Below are positions 1-9,925 of a stretch of 64,000 bases of DNA, one piece after another (within the stretch, counting starts at the first letter, position 1; every line of letters begins with the position of its first letter). Made by a program: the position numbers and the translations under genes. The notes under the pieces were generated by a model. The model was not told the DNA's origin. It searched no databases and saw only the letters and a list, made by a program, of their open reading frames with translations. Where the stretch lies: the NCBI RefSeq assembly GCF_027587175.1, contig NZ_JAPCID010000001.1, positions 186,001 to 250,000 on the forward strand, written 5' to 3'. This DNA comes from Solirubrobacter deserti. GTDB taxonomy: Bacteria; Actinomycetota; Thermoleophilia; Solirubrobacterales; Solirubrobacteraceae.

Positions 1-2371
1 GGCGGCGCTTGGCCTTGCCGCGACCCTTCGGGAAGTTGCGCAGCAGCTCGCGCGCCAGCGCGGCCGGCTTGCGGGACATCCGCGTGCGGGCGCCGTTGAT
101 GACCTCGCCCGCCTCGGCGGTGTGCGGGATCGCGGCGGCCAGCAGCGCGGCGCTCAGGCGACGGTCCTGCTGGCGGGCCTGAGCCACGAGCCGGCGCGCG
201 TTACGCGCGTGGGCGCCCCCGGAGGAGTTGACGAGCAGGCCGAGCAGCCGCTTCGTCTCGGGCCAGCGCTGGACGGCGTACTCCTCGTGGACCTCGCGCG
301 TCATGTTCGCGCAGCGCCAGATCCAGTTGTTGGCCTGGTCGCGCCGCCCGATCTTCTTCTCGGCCAGCGCCTGCAGGACGACCTTCACGCCCTCCCGCTT
401 GTCGTCGCGCGGCCAGGACTCGACGAAGTCCAGCGCGCGGTCGAACGCCTCCGCGTCCCGCCCCGAGGCGATCTCCTGCAGCGCACGCAAGCGCAGCTGC
501 GGGTTCTTGTTGCGGTCGACCGCGGTGATCAGGAACGTGCGTTTGAGCTCGCCGCCCTGGTCGAAGTGCAGCATGGCCCGGGCCCGGCGCCACCCGGTGG
601 GAGCGACCCGCGCACCCGCCAGCGCCGCCCACTGGACCTGCTCGCCGTAGTCCAGATGCTCGACGGCGATCCGCCAGAGCTCGCGCTCGAAGACCTCGAT
701 GCGCCGGTTCTCCTCCGCCGTCACCGGCAGGACGCGGCGCTCCACGCGCAAGCGGCGGCCACGGCCGCGCCGCACCGGACCCACGACGATCGCGCCGCCG
801 CGGTAGACGTCGCGGTCCAGCAACGAGTGCAGCGTCACGACCGGATCGTCGTGCTTGGTCGCCGGATGGACGAAGTCGACGACGATGCCCGCTTCCTTGC
901 CCTGATGGCGACGCGTGACGCGGCCCACGCGCTGCTGATAGATGCGCTTGGAGGCGGTCGGCGCGAGGTGCATGCAGACTGTCGCGCGCGGCGAGTTCCA
1001 GCCCTCGGCGAGCAGCTGCGCGTTGACCAGCACGTCAATGTCGCCGCGCTCATAGCGCGCGAGGATCGTCGCGAGTTCGCGCTTGGGTGTCTCACCCGAG
1101 ACCGCCTGCGCCTTCATCCCGACGTCCCGGAACGCCTGCGCGACGTTGTACGCGTGACGCACGCCCGCGGCGTACACGACGCCCGGCACGCCGTTGAAGC
1201 GCGTCTTGTAGAGGTCCGCGATCGCCAGGTTGAACGGCAGCTGATCCAACAGCTGGGCCAACATCTCCTGGTCGAACTCGGTGTCCACCTCGCCGCGCCG
1301 GAGCGGCACCTTGGCGATCGTGCGCACGCCCGGACCCGGCGGGATCCGCACGCAGCGCAGCGGCGAGATCACGCCACGGCGCGCGGCCTGCGCGAGGTCG
1401 AAGCGCGACGTCTGCGTCGGGAACAGGTCCGTGACGTGGCGGGCGATCAGCGCGCCCGTCGCGGTCATGCCGACGAAGACGGGGCCGGTCCAGGCGCGGA
1501 TCGCGGCCGAGGTCTTCTCGCCCAGCGCCGTGTGGGCCTCGTCGCAGATGACGATCGAGTACGCGTCCGAGATGCGGCCGGCGTTGCGGACGAACCACTG
1601 GTAGGTCTCGACGGTGACCGGGCCGTTGGCCGTGTCCTGGTGGTCGAGCAGCGGCGGCGCGAGCCGCTTCGCGTAGCCGCGCGTGCGCAGCTCCCCGTTG
1701 AACTGGTCGACCAGGTTGCGGCGGTGGGTGAGGATCAGGACGCCGCCCGTGCGCGAGGCCTCGACGAAGCCGACGGCCGCGACCGTCTTGCCCGCGCCCG
1801 TCGCGTGCTCGAACCAAAAGCGCTTGCCGGCGTTCGGGTCCTCGGGCGCGTCGGCGACGTCCTCGTCCTCCTCGCCCGCGCCCTTGTCCCAGTCCGGCGC
1901 GTCCTCCTCGACCTCCGGCTCCTCGTCCTCTTCCTCGTCGTCCTCGTCGACCGCGACGACCGGCTCCTCGACCGGCGCGAGCACCGGCTCGGCGATCGGC
2001 GGCGCGGCGGAGTCGCCGTTCTTGAGCCGGTCGGCGAGCAGCGCGGTGAGCGTGCCCGACAGCGCGTCGACCTGGTGGGCGGAGAGCACGGTGCCGTCGA
2101 CGAGGTGCGGCTCATCCTGGGACAGCAGCCGCTCGAGACCCAGCAGCAACGACCACTGGCGCCGCCAGTGCGGCGACGGGACCTTCGCGCCCGTGTCGAG
2201 CTCGGCGAGCGCGGCTTCGAGCGCGCGGCGACGCGGCGTCCCCGGAGCAAGCGCCTGCTGAGGGTCCTCGCCCTCGGTCAGGAACGGCTCACGAGTGAAC
2301 GCCGAAGCGCGTTCGATCTCTTCGGTTGAAGGCAGCGCGGCCGGATCGGCCACTGGCGTGGTCTCAGCCAT
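1..2371 (-). CDS. SF2 DEAD/DEAH-box helicase, 3' end cut by window edge
   Basis: The frame starts at an ATG at the complement of 2369-2371 and is still open at base 1, so at least 790 residues are present and the stop lies outside. It is a superfamily 2 helicase: Walker A ATGAGKT with the lysine near residue 195, DEAH at 277-280, GMTATG soon after, and motif VI QQRVGRVTR near 479-487. Residues about 138-182, just before the ATPase core, are a strongly acidic linker. At least 300 residues follow motif VI without a fold I recognise. The core resembles the Res subunit/stand-alone helicase family. No methylase or nuclease partner lies on the visible side, so repair, RNA or defence roles stay open. 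It is divergent from the TlpA-like gene across 184 bases that hold only a small hairpin (TCCCTG/CAGGGA, 2484-2500). Confidence 0.85.
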   Translation of the reverse strand, partial: MAETTPVADPAALPSTEEIERASAFTREPFLTEGEDPQQALAPGTPRRRALEAALAELDTGAKVPSPHWRRQWSLLLGLERLLSQDEPHLVDGTVLSAHQVDALSGTLTALLADRLKNGDSAAPPIAEPVLAPVEEPVVAVDEDDEEEDEEPEVEEDAPDWDKGAGEEDEDVADAPEDPNAGKRFWFEHATGAGKTVAAVGFVEASRTGGVLILTHRRNLVDQFNGELRTRGYAKRLAPPLLDHQDTANGPVTVETYQWFVRNAGRISDAYSIVICDEAHTALGEKTSAAIRAWTGPVFVGMTATGALIARHVTDLFPTQTSRFDLAQAARRGVISPLRCVRIPPGPGVRTIAKVPLRRGEVDTEFDQEMLAQLLDQLPFNLAIADLYKTRFNGVPGVVYAAGVRHAYNVAQAFRDVGMKAQAVSGETPKRELATILARYERGDIDVLVNAQLLAEGWNSPRATVCMHLAPTASKRIYQQRVGRVTRRHQGKEAGIVVDFVHPATKHDDPVVTLHSLLDRDVYRGGAIVVGPVRRGRGRRLRVERRVLPVTAEENRRIEVFERELWRIAVEHLDYGEQVQWAALAGARVAPTGWRRARAMLHFDQGGELKRTFLITAVDRNKNPQLRLRALQEIASGRDAEAFDRALDFVESWPRDDKREGVKVVLQALAEKKIGRRDQANNWIWRCANMTREVHEEYAVQRWPETKRLLGLLVNSSGGAHARNARRLVAQARQQDRRLSAALLAAAIPHTAEAGEVINGARTRMSRKPAALARELLRNFPKGRGKAKRR

Positions 2372-2555
2372 GGACGGCTCTGGAAGTGACGGTGAGAAGC
2401 GGACGCCGCGCGACACGGCGGACACTCCAGGGGGACCCGCGGGCGGGAGCTCCAGGCGCCGGTCGGCGTTCCCTCGGTCGTGCTCCCTGCGAGTCAGGGA
2501 CTATTGAAGCAGACTCGTAGCCCGAGCCGGTCGATCTGCCACCCTCTGCTCCGAA

Positions 2556-3137
2556 ATGCGCAAGGTGCTCGTCCTTCTCGCCGCCGTCGCGCTCGTCGCG
2601 GTGGTGGTCATCGGCCTGACCAGCGCGTCCGGCGGTGGCGACAACGCCACCGATCCGCCGGACAGCCTCGAGGACGCCCGGGAGGAGCTCGCCGGCGCGC
2701 CCGCGCCACTCGCAGCACTGCACGAGCAGTCCAACCAGCTGCTCGACGGCGGCCTGTCCGCGTTCCAGGACCGCGTCGCCGCGCTCAAAGGCCACCCGAT
2801 CGTGGTCAACAAGTGGGCGTCCTGGTGTGCGCCGTGCCGCGTCGAGTTCCCGGTCTTCGAGTCGATCGCCAGCAAGCGCGGCAAGGAGGTCGCGTTCCTG
2901 GGCATCAACAGCAAGGACCAGGACGGGGCCGCCCGCAGCTTCCTGAGCGAGCAGTGGCTGCCGTTCCCGTCCTACACCGACCCCGACGACGCGATCGGCC
3001 GCGAGCTCAAGGCCGCCGACTACGCCCCGATCACGATCTTCATCGACCGCAACGGCAAGTCGGTGAAGGTCCACTACGGGACCTACCGCTCGGACAAGCA
3101 GCTCAACGACGACATCGATCGCTACCTCGGTGCCTGA
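2556..3137 (+). CDS. TlpA/ResA-type membrane-anchored thioredoxin-like protein
   Basis: A 193-residue protein with an N-terminal hydrophobic anchor (about residues 4-22) and no lipobox cysteine, followed by a periplasmic linker and a thioredoxin fold. The redox motif WCAPC is at 90-94, preceded by VVNKWAS and followed by EFP, the usual TlpA/ResA context; the cis-proline segment YAPITIFID is near 166-174. Such proteins reduce disulfides outside the membrane, often apocytochrome c, and this window does encode a c-type cytochrome subunit (qcrC). The target is an inference. No Shine-Dalgarno sequence is obvious before the ATG. It overlaps the next gene by 8 bases. Confidence 0.9.
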   Translation: MRKVLVLLAAVALVAVVVIGLTSASGGGDNATDPPDSLEDAREELAGAPAPLAALHEQSNQLLDGGLSAFQDRVAALKGHPIVVNKWASWCAPCRVEFPVFESIASKRGKEVAFLGINSKDQDGAARSFLSEQWLPFPSYTDPDDAIGRELKAADYAPITIFIDRNGKSVKVHYGTYRSDKQLNDDIDRYLGA

Positions 3138-4086
3138 GGTCCGCGTCGACCCGCTGAGCGGGCTCAAGACGATCATCGCCGCCGCGCGGGCCGACCGCCC
3201 CAACAGCGGCCTCTCGGTGACTCCGGGCGAGCCGCTGGACCCGGCATCGGACCCGTTCCTCCCGGGCCACGAGGACGAGACGATGCCGACGCTCTACACG
3301 GACGCCGACCCGTGGACCGTGCGCGCCTTCGACAACCGGTACCCCGCGCTGACCGCCGCCGCCGATGCCCCGGAGCGCGACGCGAACCCGGACCTGTTCA
3401 CCGTCCAGCCCGCGACGGGCGCGCACGAGGTCATCGTCAACGCCCCTGAGCCGGTCGCCTCGCTGTCGGAGCTCTCGGTGGAGCAGGTCGTCCGCGCCGT
3501 CGACGGCTGGCGGGAGCGCATGCGCGCGCACGTCGACCGTCCGTACCGGCATCTGATCGTCAATGAGGGCCGGCAGGCAGGGTCGTCGATCCCGCACACG
3601 CACGCGCAGCTGATGGCGCTCGACTTCGTCCCGGCGGCCGTCGCCCGCGAGCGTGAGCGCTTCGGCGCGTACGCGGTGCGGACGATGGGTGGCAACCTGC
3701 TCGCCGACCTGCTGCAGGAGGAGGTCCGCCGCCGCGAGCGGGTCGTCGCCATCGACTCCGAAGCCGTGCTGCTGACCAAGTTCGCGTCCTCCTCCCCGTA
3801 CCACCTGATGCTCGTCCCGCGCCGCTCGCGCACCCACTTCGAGCACGAAGGCCCGACCGGGGCCGCGCTGCTCGCCGACGGGCTGCGCCGGCTGAAGGCC
3901 CGCTTCGGCGCCTCGCCCCCGCTCAACCTCTGGATCCGGACCGCACCGGGCGGCGCCGAGCACTTCTGCTGGCGGATCGAGATCCAGCCCCGGCTCGGCC
4001 AGCCGTCCGGGTTCGAGATCGGGACCGGTGTCCACATCTGCGCGCTGGCGCCCGAGCAGGCGGCCGCGGAGCTGCGGGACCTTTGA
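3130..4086 (+). CDS. galactose-1-phosphate uridylyltransferase-like protein (HIT superfamily)
   Basis: A 318-residue GalT-type nucleotidyltransferase. The active-site PHTH motif is at 155-158 (GalT enzymes normally carry HPH), with a GAHEVIVN strand near 98-104 and an SSSPYHLMLVPRR segment in the C-terminal half that matches the second GalT lobe. The N-terminal zinc cysteines of classical GalT are absent, so substrate could be another sugar phosphate or a nucleoside. The start is GTG at 3130, inside the end of the TlpA-like gene, and its stop overlaps the TTG start of dtd, so the three genes look translationally coupled. There are no Leloir-pathway neighbours, which keeps the substrate open. 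Confidence 0.82.
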   Translation: MPEVRVDPLSGLKTIIAAARADRPNSGLSVTPGEPLDPASDPFLPGHEDETMPTLYTDADPWTVRAFDNRYPALTAAADAPERDANPDLFTVQPATGAHEVIVNAPEPVASLSELSVEQVVRAVDGWRERMRAHVDRPYRHLIVNEGRQAGSSIPHTHAQLMALDFVPAAVARERERFGAYAVRTMGGNLLADLLQEEVRRRERVVAIDSEAVLLTKFASSSPYHLMLVPRRSRTHFEHEGPTGAALLADGLRRLKARFGASPPLNLWIRTAPGGAEHFCWRIEIQPRLGQPSGFEIGTGVHICALAPEQAAAELRDL

Positions 4087-4505
4087 GGGCGCTGGTCCAG
4101 CGCGTCAGCCGCGCCAGCGTGACCGTGGAGGGCGAGATCACGGGCGCGATCGGGCCGGGCCTGCTGGTCCTGCTGGGCGTGACGCACAGCGACACGGAAG
4201 CCGACTGCGACCGGCTCGCCGACAAGGTGCGCGCGCTGCGGATCTTCGAGGACGCCGACGGCAAGATGAACGAGGCACTGGGCGAGCGCGACATCCTGTG
4301 CGTCTCGCAGTTCACGCTCTACGGCGACACGCGCCGCGGGAACCGGCCCGCGTTCGTCGACGCCGCGCGGCCCGAGACCGCCGAGCCGCTGTACGAGCGC
4401 TTCTGCGCGCGGGTGAACGCGCAGCGGGGCGTGTTCGGCGCCCACATGGACGTCGAGCTCGTCAACGACGGACCCGTCACGCTGCTGCTGGAAATTCCCG
4501 GCTAG
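4083..4505 (+). CDS. dtd: D-aminoacyl-tRNA deacylase
   Basis: DTD removes D-amino acids (and glycine from tRNA-Ala) from mischarged tRNAs in the cytoplasm. The 140 residues cover the whole family length (about 145). Both active-site signatures are present: SQFTLYG at 75-81 and the GPVT motif at 130-133 near the C-terminus, plus the N-terminal MRALVQRVSRASV start. Translation begins at a TTG (4083) that overlaps the TGA of the preceding gene, so it depends on coupling to the upstream cistron. Confidence 0.96.
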   Translation: MRALVQRVSRASVTVEGEITGAIGPGLLVLLGVTHSDTEADCDRLADKVRALRIFEDADGKMNEALGERDILCVSQFTLYGDTRRGNRPAFVDAARPETAEPLYERFCARVNAQRGVFGAHMDVELVNDGPVTLLLEIPG

Positions 4506-4515
4506 GGTTCAGCCC

Positions 4516-5103
4516 ATGCCGATCTGCCGCTTCGCCGCGGAGCCGCCCCAGGGCGGGCTGCCCTCGGAGGACACGCTCAAGGCCGAGTTCCTCGCCGCCT
4601 GCCTGAAGGTGGAGACCGACCCGGACGATCCGGACCTCGGCACCGCGGGCGACATCCACTGGTTCCCGGACCGCACCTGGTCCGGCCGCACCTACGTTCC
4701 CGCCACCGCGCGCACCGACACCGGCCTGGAGCTGTTCGGCTACGTGTCCTTCGCCCCCGGGGACGAGCCCGGCGAGATCTACGCGTGGGCCGACTACACG
4801 CCGGACGTCGCCGACGACCACCCCGAGTGGCAGATGGACATCTCCCAGGAGGTCGTGGGCGGCTGGCGCGGCGCGGGCGGTCAGGTCGCGGCGATGACGC
4901 TCATCTGGGGCGTGCCGATGATCTCCAGCGGCCGGATCGTGACCGCCGAGCTCGGCCGCGTGACGGTCGACGAGGCGGAGATCGAGGGCGAGCGCTTCAC
5001 GCTGCTCGCCCCCGACGCCTACGACGACACCTTCCTCGAGGTCGTGCTGCGCGACGGGGCGGGCAACGCGCTCGCCCACGAGTCGCTCTACGAGGAGGAG
5101 TAG
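4516..5103 (+). CDS. conserved hypothetical protein, 195 aa
   Basis: A soluble acidic protein of 195 residues that I cannot assign to a named family. It starts with MPICRFA, has an acid-rich middle (runs such as ETDPDDPD) and several aromatic residues ([17 protein letters not shown]) and no signal peptide, membrane segment or metal-binding cluster. It begins 10 bases after dtd. The bases TAGGGT at 4503-4508 could serve as a -10 element but include the dtd stop codon. Its 3' end overlaps the clpP stop by 16 bases in convergent orientation. GC-rich codon use matches its neighbours, so it is a genuine gene. Confidence 0.7.
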   Translation: MPICRFAAEPPQGGLPSEDTLKAEFLAACLKVETDPDDPDLGTAGDIHWFPDRTWSGRTYVPATARTDTGLELFGYVSFAPGDEPGEIYAWADYTPDVADDHPEWQMDISQEVVGGWRGAGGQVAAMTLIWGVPMISSGRIVTAELGRVTVDEAEIEGERFTLLAPDAYDDTFLEVVLRDGAGNALAHESLYEEE

Positions 5104-5696
5104 CCGTTGCCGCCGTTGCGGTCGACGAAGACGCGGTCGATCAAGCCGTAGTCGGCGGCCTGCTGGGCGGTGAAGTAGCGGTCGCGTTCCAGGTCCAGCG
5201 AGATCTGCTCCTTCGGCTGCCCCGTGTGGTGGGAGTAGATCTCCTCGATGCGCTCGCGCAGCTCGAGCGTCTCCTTGGCGTGGATCTGGATGTCGGTCGC
5301 CTGGCCCTGGAACCCGCCGGACGGCTGGTGGATGAGGATGCGGCTGTTGGGGAGGGCGGAGCGCTTGCCGGGCGTGCCGCCGGCGAGGATCAGCGAGCCC
5401 ATGGACATGGCGATGCCGCAGCAGATCGTCGCGACGTCGGGCTGGATGAAGCGCATCGTGTCGTAGATCGCCAGCCCGGCGTAGACCACGCCACCGGGCG
5501 AGTTGATGTACATCTGGATGTCCTTGTCGGGGTCCTCGGCCTCGAGGTGCAGCAGCTGCGCGACGACCAGGTTCGCGATGTTGTCGTCGATCGCGGTGCC
5601 GACGAAGATCACGCGCTCACGCAGGAGCCGGGAGTAGATGTCGAACGAGCGCTCCCCACGGGAGTCCTGCTGAACGACGACGGGAACGAGCGGCAT
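5088..5696 (-). CDS. clpP: ATP-dependent Clp protease proteolytic subunit
   Basis: ClpP forms the barrel peptidase used by ClpX/ClpC. The chosen ATG at 5694-5696 gives 202 residues, the normal family length; the frame runs further upstream but that part has no ClpP similarity. The catalytic triad is visible at Ser98 (context GIAMSMG), His123 (LIHQPSGG) and Asp172, equivalent to the E. coli triad. The N-terminal handle region [13 protein letters not shown] is intact. The codons just upstream contain GGAGG as a ribosome-binding site, inside a GCAAC/GTTGC dyad. No clpX or second clpP lies beside it; other actinobacteria carry two ClpP proteins, so a paralogue may exist elsewhere. Confidence 0.95.
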   Translation of the reverse strand: MPLVPVVVQQDSRGERSFDIYSRLLRERVIFVGTAIDDNIANLVVAQLLHLEAEDPDKDIQMYINSPGGVVYAGLAIYDTMRFIQPDVATICCGIAMSMGSLILAGGTPGKRSALPNSRILIHQPSGGFQGQATDIQIHAKETLELRERIEEIYSHHTGQPKEQISLDLERDRYFTAQQAADYGLIDRVFVDRNGGNGYSSS

Positions 5697-5700
5697 TGAT

Positions 5701-5763
5701 GTGCAACCTCCGAGTTGCGTGTTTGACGCCATGGTAGCCTGTCGTGCAACCAAGGAGTTGCTG
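5701..5763. promoter_or_regulatory. two GTGCAAC-N6-GTTGC dyads between clpP and the SRPBCC/ArsR pair
   Basis: Two direct copies of the dyad GTGCAAC-N6-GTTGC lie at 5701-5718 and 5744-5761, 43 bases apart (four helical turns). Each spacer holds the Shine-Dalgarno bases of the adjacent gene: GGAGG for clpP on the minus strand and AAGGAG for the SRPBCC gene on the plus strand. A TTGACG (5723-5728) lies between them. Palindromes of this size are typical of ArsR-family operators, and an ArsR-family regulator is encoded just downstream, so autoregulation is a reasonable inference. Chance symmetry around two ribosome-binding sites cannot be excluded. Confidence 0.4.
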
Positions 5764-6123
5764 ATGCCCGTCGTGAACCGAGAAGTCGTGTTGCCCTGCG
5801 ATCGCGAGCGCGCGTGGGAGCTGATCACCGAGCCGGCCGAACTCGAGGAGTGGCTCGGCGAGGAGGTCGAGTTCGAGGCCTCCGAGGACGCGCCGTTGCG
5901 CGTGCGCGACGGCGACCAGACGCGCGAGGGCGTCGTCGAGGAGGTCACCGAGGGCGAGCGGATCGTGTTCCGCTGGGGCGACTCGCGCGTGGAGTGGCGG
6001 CTCGAGGACGCGGTCTCCGGCACGCGCCTGTACGTCACCGAGCACCGCTTCTCCCGCGACTCCGTCACCTGGGGTCCGAAGCTGATGGCGCTCAGCGCCG
6101 CGTCCGCTCTGTGCCTGGCGTAG
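5764..6123 (+). CDS. SRPBCC/AHSA1-domain protein
   Basis: A 119-residue START-like domain protein. The start at ATG 5764 is preceded by AAGGAG six bases upstream, so the longer frame from 5701 is not used. The N-terminus ([16 protein letters not shown], then EEWLG) is the typical SRPBCC opening and the SRVEWRLED segment is the usual central strand. Such proteins bind hydrophobic ligands; no ligand can be named. It overlaps an ArsR-family gene by 13 bases. AHSA1-type and ArsR genes are paired very often in actinobacteria, where the regulator controls the pair. Confidence 0.85.
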   Translation: MPVVNREVVLPCDRERAWELITEPAELEEWLGEEVEFEASEDAPLRVRDGDQTREGVVEEVTEGERIVFRWGDSRVEWRLEDAVSGTRLYVTEHRFSRDSVTWGPKLMALSAASALCLA

Positions 6124-6422
6124 ACGACGTCTTCGCGGCCCTGAGCGACCCGACGCGGCGGGAGGTCCTGCGCTCGGTCGCGCAGCGGCCGGAGCTGACG
6201 GCCTCGCGGCTGGCCGGCGAGCTGCCGATCACGCGCCAGGCGGTGGCCAAGCACCTGGCGGCGCTGCAGAAGGCCGGGCTGGTGGAGCCGCGCCGCGAAG
6301 GCCGCGAGACGCGCTACACGCTCACGCCCGCGCCGCTGATCGACGCCATGGACTGGATGGCGGAGGTGGGCGCCGAGTGGGACAGCCGCCTCGCACGTCT
6401 GGTGGAACGCGCTCGCGGGTAA
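6111..6422 (+). CDS. ArsR-family winged-helix transcriptional regulator
   Basis: A 103-residue regulator starting at GTG 6111 within the end of the SRPBCC gene. The family opening [15 protein letters not shown], the recognition helix [18 protein letters not shown] and the wing [11 protein letters not shown] are all visible. There is no metal-binding CxC box, so it belongs to the metal-independent SdpR/YuzN-like branch. It would bind as a dimer to dyads such as those at 5701-5761 upstream of its operon. The C-terminus ([16 protein letters not shown]) is the dimerisation helix. Confidence 0.92.
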   Translation: MPGVDDVFAALSDPTRREVLRSVAQRPELTASRLAGELPITRQAVAKHLAALQKAGLVEPRREGRETRYTLTPAPLIDAMDWMAEVGAEWDSRLARLVERARG

Positions 6423-6423
6423 G

Positions 6424-7122
6424 GTGCGCGGCGTGCCCGCCGCGCTTGTCACCGGAGCCGCCAGCGGCATCGGGAAAGCGACCGCGGAGCGGCTGCGCTC
6501 CGACGGCTACGACGTCCTCGGCTTCGACCTCGAGGACGGCGACCTCTCCACCCGCGAGGGCAACCGGCTCGCGGTCGATACCGCGCTGGAGCGCTTCGGC
6601 CGGCTGGACGTCGTGGTGGCGAACGCGGGCGTCCAGCACGTCGCGCCGGTCGCGGAGTTCCCGGAGGACCGCTGGGACGGGATCCTCGCGATCCTGCTGA
6701 CCAGCCCGTTCCTGCTGGCCAAGTACGCGTGGGACGCGTTGCACGAGAGCTCGGGCCGCTTCATCGCGGTGGCCAGCGCCCATGCGCTCGTGGCTTCGCC
6801 GAACAAGGCCGCGTACGTCGCGGCCAAGCACGGCGTGCTCGGGCTGGTCAAGACGCTCGCGCTCGAGGGCCTGCAGGCGACCGCCGTCTGCCCGGGCTAC
6901 GTCCGCACCCCTTTGGTCGAGAAGCAGATCCCCGACCAGGCAAGAACGCACGGGATGAGCGAGGATGACGTCCTGGAGGAGGTCATCCTGGCCCCACACG
7001 CCGTCAAGCGCCTGATCGAACCCGAGGAGGTCGCGAACGTGATCGCCTTCCTGGCCGGCCCCGGCGGCTCGGCCTTCTCCGGCGTCCCCGTGACCATGGA
7101 CCTCGGCTGGAGCGCCCGATAA
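6424..7122 (+). CDS. bdhA: 3-hydroxybutyrate dehydrogenase (short-chain dehydrogenase)
   Basis: An SDR enzyme of 232 residues predicted to oxidise D-3-hydroxybutyrate to acetoacetate with NAD. The cofactor motif GAASGIG is at 11-17, NAG near 67-69, and the catalytic residues are Ser118, Tyr131 and Lys135. The segment [16 protein letters not shown] followed by an acidic GMSEDDVL stretch is characteristic of bacterial BdhA rather than of generic SDRs. The first half is somewhat shortened relative to classical BdhA (about 255). GTG at 6424 directly follows the ArsR stop; GTG 6433 is an alternative. The enzyme suggests use of ketone bodies or polyhydroxybutyrate, but no PHB gene is nearby. Confidence 0.88.
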   Translation: MRGVPAALVTGAASGIGKATAERLRSDGYDVLGFDLEDGDLSTREGNRLAVDTALERFGRLDVVVANAGVQHVAPVAEFPEDRWDGILAILLTSPFLLAKYAWDALHESSGRFIAVASAHALVASPNKAAYVAAKHGVLGLVKTLALEGLQATAVCPGYVRTPLVEKQIPDQARTHGMSEDDVLEEVILAPHAVKRLIEPEEVANVIAFLAGPGGSAFSGVPVTMDLGWSAR

Positions 7123-7790
7123 CCCTTCCCGACCGCCTCACGGAGCTCCTCGAGCACTCGATCCGCGCCTCCGACCCCGAGGTCGCGCTGCACAACCTGT
7201 CCGCGCTGCGGCGCGAGCTCGACGCCTTCGAGCGCGTCCAGGCCTGGCGGGCGCTCGACTCCGGCTCCTCGTACGGCGCCGTCGCCCGCGCGCTCGGCAT
7301 CTCCCGCCAGGCCGCCCACCGCCGCTACCGGGACCTCGCCGCCGCCACCGAGCCGCCGCCCGGCGCGGGCTCCGCGCCGAAGCTCCGCGTCGCCCCCGAG
7401 GCCCGCGCCGCCGTACAGCTCGCCGGCGAGGAGGCGAACGCGCTGGGCGCGACCCACATGGGCTCCGAGCACCTGCTGCTCGGCATCCTGCGCGGCGGGG
7501 ACGCCGTGGCCGCCGCGGCGCTGCGCGGGTGCGGGATCACGCTGGAATCGGCGCGGCTGGCCGCAGCTCCGACCCTGGCCGACGACCCGCCGCCCAACGG
7601 CGGGATCACGGCGTACGCGCGGCGCGTGTTCCACGAGGCGCTGCGCCAGGCCGCGGCCGATCCGACGCACGTGATCGGCGTCGGCGACCTGCTGCGCGCG
7701 GCGCTCCGCGACCAGCGCGGCGGCGCGGCGCGCACGCTGGACGCGCTCGGCGTGAGCCCGCGCGACGTCGAAGCGCGGATTCGCCGCTAG
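7107..7790 (+). CDS. HTH plus double Clp_N-domain protein, start codon not canonical
   Basis: The frame carries two coherent parts. Bases about 7125-7340 encode a helical region with a clear helix-turn-helix (VARALGISRQAAHRRYRDLA), and 7395-7790 encode two Clp N-terminal repeats, the first with the GEEANALGATHMGSEHLLLG signature found in ClpA/ClpC. No ATG, GTG or TTG exists between the bdhA tail and ATG 7458, which would remove the HTH and half of repeat one. CTG 7107 and ATA 7119 (which overlaps the bdhA TAA) are the nearest candidates. Clp_N domains bind adaptors or substrates; joined to an HTH this suggests a transcription factor sensing or delivered to Clp protease. clpP lies 1.4 kb away. 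Function is inference. Confidence 0.6.
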   Translation: MERPITLPDRLTELLEHSIRASDPEVALHNLSALRRELDAFERVQAWRALDSGSSYGAVARALGISRQAAHRRYRDLAAATEPPPGAGSAPKLRVAPEARAAVQLAGEEANALGATHMGSEHLLLGILRGGDAVAAAALRGCGITLESARLAAAPTLADDPPPNGGITAYARRVFHEALRQAAADPTHVIGVGDLLRAALRDQRGGAARTLDALGVSPRDVEARIRR

Positions 7791-7799
7791 CGGGCGGGC

Positions 7800-8866
<1,067 letters not shown>

Positions 8867-8870
<4 letters not shown>

Positions 8871-9925
8871 CGGGCCTCCTCCATCACGTCCGAACGTGCT
8901 TCCGCGGGCTTGACGCCGGAGCGCAGCTCGCTCCACAGCTTGCGGCGCACGCTCGAGTCCAGCAGGCAGGCGACCTCGTGTCCCGGCGCCCCGGGCACCG
9001 GCTTGAGCTCCGGATCGACCTTCGTGTGTGCCTCGCGCACGTACGGGCAGCGCGGGTGGAACGAGCAGCCGCCCGGCAGGTTGATCAGCGACGGCGGGCG
9101 CCCGGCGATCGGGACGAGCTCCTCGTCGCGCGGGGCGTCCAGCCGCGGGATCGACGACAGCAGCCCCCACGTGTAGGGGTGCTCGGGCGCCGCGAAGATC
9201 GTGTCGGTGTTCGCCTTCTCGACGATCCTGCCGGCGTACATCACCGCGATCTCGTCCGCCATCTCGGCCACGACGCCGAGGTCGTGCGTGATGACCACCA
9301 CGGCGGTGTCGAACTCGCTCTGCAGGCGCTCGATCAGCTCGAGGATCTGCGCCTGGACGGTCACGTCCAGCGCGGTCGTCGGCTCGTCCGCGATCAGCAG
9401 CTTCGGGTCGTTGGCCAGCGCCATCGCGATCATCGCGCGCTGGCGCATGCCGCCCGAGAACTCGTGCGGGTAGGCGTCCGCGCGCTTGCGCGGCTCCGGG
9501 ATGCCGACCAGCGAGAGCATCTCCACGGCGCGGTCCCACGCCTGCGCCTTCGAGACGTCCCGGTGCGCCTGCACGCCTTCCGCGATCTGCGCACCCACCT
9601 TGTAGAAGGGGTGCAGCGAAGAGAGCGGGTCCTGGAAGATCATCGCGATGTCGTTGCCGCGGATCTGGCGCATGTCCTCCTCGGACGTGCCCAGCAGGTC
9701 CTTGCCGTCGAAGCGCACCGTCCCGGTGATGCGGGCGTTGCGCGCGCGGGTCAGGCCCATCACGGTGAGCGAGGACACGGACTTGCCGGACCCGGATTCG
9801 CCCACGATCCCGAGCGTCTGCCCGCGATCGACGGTGTATGAGATCCCGTCGACGGCCTTGACCAGGCCGTCCTCGGTCTCGAAGTGCACCTGCAGGTTCT
9901 CGACCTCGAGCAGAGGCGCAGCCAT
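8867..9925 (-). CDS. oppD: oligopeptide ABC transporter ATP-binding protein, OppD type
   Basis: The partner ATPase of OppF, 352 residues. It has Walker A GESGSGKS, signature EFSGGMRQR, Walker B LLIADEP and H-loop ITHDLG, with the OppD-type C-terminus ([15 protein letters not shown]). The start ATG at 9923-9925 overlaps the permease stop by one base (TGATG). OppD and OppF form the heterodimeric motor under the two permeases. The N-terminal sequence [13 protein letters not shown] is the standard start for the family, which excludes the longer upstream frame. Confidence 0.93.

Noticed and set aside
122-2329. Long plus-strand open frame opposite the helicase gene
   Set aside because: Arg/Ala/Val-rich translation without domains; the minus strand encodes clear helicase motifs. 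It is a high-GC shadow.
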